Below, piece after piece: positions 15,021 through 16,272 of a DNA stretch of 16,272 nt. How positions within the stretch are numbered: the first letter of the stretch is position 1; each line of letters begins with the position of its first letter. Under the pieces are notes generated by a model, which was not told the DNA's origin, did no database searches, and saw only the letters and a program-made list of their open reading frames with translations. This stretch comes from an uncultured Verrucomicrobiota bacterium. Its GTDB lineage: Bacteria > Verrucomicrobiota > Verrucomicrobiae > Opitutales > Opitutaceae. The translations under genes were made by a program, and so were the position numbers. The stretch is taken from contig CAMLQS010000088.1 of NCBI GenBank assembly GCA_946482165.1, positions 1 to 16,272 on the forward strand, in the 5' to 3' direction.

Positions 15021-15053
15021 AAGAAGCCTCACGCGCCTGAAACGCGTGAGGCT
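15021..15053 (-). terminator. Rho-independent terminator of gltB
   Basis: On the - strand, AGCCTCACGCG (15053-15043) pairs with CGCGTGAGGCT (15035-15025), an 11-bp perfect stem with a 7-base loop, followed by a moderately T-rich tail (TCTTCATGTTTT). It lies 35 bp past the gltB stop. Confidence 0.8.
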
Positions 15054-15087
15054 GGGAGGGAGCACCGTTTTCGGCAGAGACAGGCAG

Positions 15088-16272
15088 CTAAACTGCGCTG
15101 GCGGCGACGGGAACTTTGGTCGCATCGAAGGCGTAGACACGCTTCGGGAAGTCGGCGGTCGGGGGATGCGGCACGACCTTCCAGAACTTGCCGAGCGAGG
15201 CGTCCCAGTTCTCGACCAAGCTTTGCGCGTGCTTGCTGCCGGTCAGGCGGAAGTGCAGCGCGATGAGGTTGCGGAGGCTGTCGCTCTCCTCGCCTGCGGC
15301 GAGGCGCTCGAGGCCGATCATGGCGGGGTTGATCTTCTTTTCGAAGCCACCCTTCTCGTCGTAGACGAAGGCCAGGCCGCCGCTCATGCCGGCGCCGAAG
15401 TTCACGCCCGTCTCGCCGAGGATCACGACCAGGCCGCCGGTCATGTATTCGCAGCCGTGGTCGCCCGCACCCTCGACCACCGCGGTGGCGCCGGAGTTGC
15501 GGACGGCGAAGCGCTCGCCGGCGCGGCCCGCGGCGAAGAGGTGGCCGCCGGTGGCGCCGTAGAGGCAGGTGTTGCCGATGATGGACTGGTCCTTCCACAC
15601 GAAGGTCTCGGACTGCTTCGGGCGAATGATGATCTCGCCGCCGTTGATGCCCTTGCCGACGTAGTCGTTGGCCTCGCCGTTGAGGGTGAGGCGCACGCCA
15701 TTGACGAGGAAGGTGCCGAAGCTCTGGCCGGCCGAACCGGTGAAGGTGAGGTCGATCGTCTTCGAGGGCAGGCCTTCGTCGCCGTTATAGAGCGCGATCT
15801 GGCCGGAGAGCATCGTGCCGACGTCGCGGTTGACGTTGGTGATCTTGTAGGAGCGGACGAGGCTGTTGGACATCTTGAGGAGGACGTCGCGCGCCTCCTG
15901 CACGATGGCCTCGTCGAGCGAGCCCTCGTTGCCGAAGCGTTCGTTGCGCTCGCGGGTGTGGTAGCGGTCGAGCTCGCCCGAGGGATCGGGATTGTGGAGC
16001 AGGCCGCCTAGGTTGAGGAGCTTGGTCTTCGGGTTGGCGGGATCGTCGATTTGCTCGAGGAGGTCCACGCGGCCGATGATATCGTTGAGCGTGCGCGCGC
16101 CGAGCTTGGCGAGGTAGTGGCGGACGTCCTCGGCGACGGCGTTGAAGAAGTTGATGATGTTCTCGGGCTTGCCGCGGAACTTGGCGCGCAGGTCCTCGCG
16201 CTGGGTGGCGACGCCGACCGGGCACGTATTCAAATGGCAAACACGGAACATGGCGCAGCCGCCGGCGATGAG
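15088..16272 (-). CDS. gltB: Glutamate synthase large (alpha) subunit, C-terminal part
   Basis: GltB, with the small subunit, makes two glutamates from glutamine and 2-oxoglutarate, the synthase half of GS-GOGAT ammonia assimilation. Only the last 394 codons are in the window; the gene continues past the right edge, so the internal ATG at 16251 is not its start. The segment entering the window reads LIAGGCAMFRVCHLNTCPVG, which gives the C-x5-C-x4-C ligands of the 3Fe-4S cluster. The C-terminal half is the Gly-rich right-handed beta-helix domain typical of GltB: NGGEIIIRP, IGNTCLYGATGG, VEGAGDHGCEYMTGG and NFGAGMSGG. The reading frame is intact to the stop and ends in a terminator. A gltD gene would be expected nearby, but it is not in the 15 kb seen downstream. 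Confidence 0.96.
   Translation of the reverse strand, partial: LIAGGCAMFRVCHLNTCPVGVATQREDLRAKFRGKPENIINFFNAVAEDVRHYLAKLGARTLNDIIGRVDLLEQIDDPANPKTKLLNLGGLLHNPDPSGELDRYHTRERNERFGNEGSLDEAIVQEARDVLLKMSNSLVRSYKITNVNRDVGTMLSGQIALYNGDEGLPSKTIDLTFTGSAGQSFGTFLVNGVRLTLNGEANDYVGKGINGGEIIIRPKQSETFVWKDQSIIGNTCLYGATGGHLFAAGRAGERFAVRNSGATAVVEGAGDHGCEYMTGGLVVILGETGVNFGAGMSGGLAFVYDEKGGFEKKINPAMIGLERLAAGEESDSLRNLIALHFRLTGSKHAQSLVENWDASLGKFWKVVPHPPTADFPKRVYAFDATKVPVAASAV

Noticed and set aside
15046..16011. 321-codon + strand frame antisense to gltB
   Set aside because: It mirrors the Gly-rich beta-helix region of GltB and has no independent signature.

Overview
The window reads like chromosomal DNA of a high-GC bacterium of the Verrucomicrobiota, most likely Opitutaceae or a close relative. 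This is an inference from gene content: split coaC/coaB genes, a bacterial deoxyhypusine-synthase-like protein, a secreted jelly-roll protein of a type I associate with Opitutaceae, and an intergenic palindromic repeat whose chance ORFs begin MECGGTTPL. Nearly all genes lack a Shine-Dalgarno sequence. No tRNA, rRNA, CRISPR array, phage gene or intact transposase gene was seen.

Left part, 1-5653, mostly + strand. After about 300 bp with no assignable gene come an unrecognised multi-pass membrane protein (301-939, +) and a small two-helix membrane protein (1294-983, -). The latter faces panB across a 127-bp divergent spacer. A compact pantothenate/coenzyme A cluster follows: panB (1422), coaC (2286), coaB (2872) and panD (3607, GTG start). 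PanB and PanD supply the two halves of pantothenate. CoaB and CoaC convert phosphopantothenate to phosphopantetheine. panC and pantothenate kinase are not in the window. A two-domain PPK2 polyphosphate:AMP phosphotransferase (4139-5653) ends the rightward block.

Middle part, 5744-13204, all on the - strand. In transcription order: a 45-residue exported Cys/Lys peptide (13204-13067) with its own terminator; a deoxyhypusine-synthase-like enzyme (12933-11872) with a strong terminator; an HtrA/Deg-type protease with an intact catalytic triad and two PDZ domains (11674-10265); a larger exported protein (10174-7976) that looks like two degenerate protease folds followed by two PDZ domains; a 125-bp palindromic repeat; and a soluble PAS-histidine kinase-REC-REC hybrid sensor (about 7756-5744).

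Right part, 13205-16272, also - strand genes. A 545-bp gene-poor stretch carries G and C homopolymer tracts and a possible protein-like remnant. A secreted protein with a Pro-Glu linker follows (14937-13750). The window ends in the C-terminal part of a large glutamate synthase subunit, gltB (16272-15088), with a clear terminator.

The points most worth a second look are the protease/pseudoprotease PDZ pair, the deoxyhypusine-synthase homologue that keeps the catalytic lysine but lacks the substrate-site histidine motif, the tiny exported peptide, and the palindromic element.
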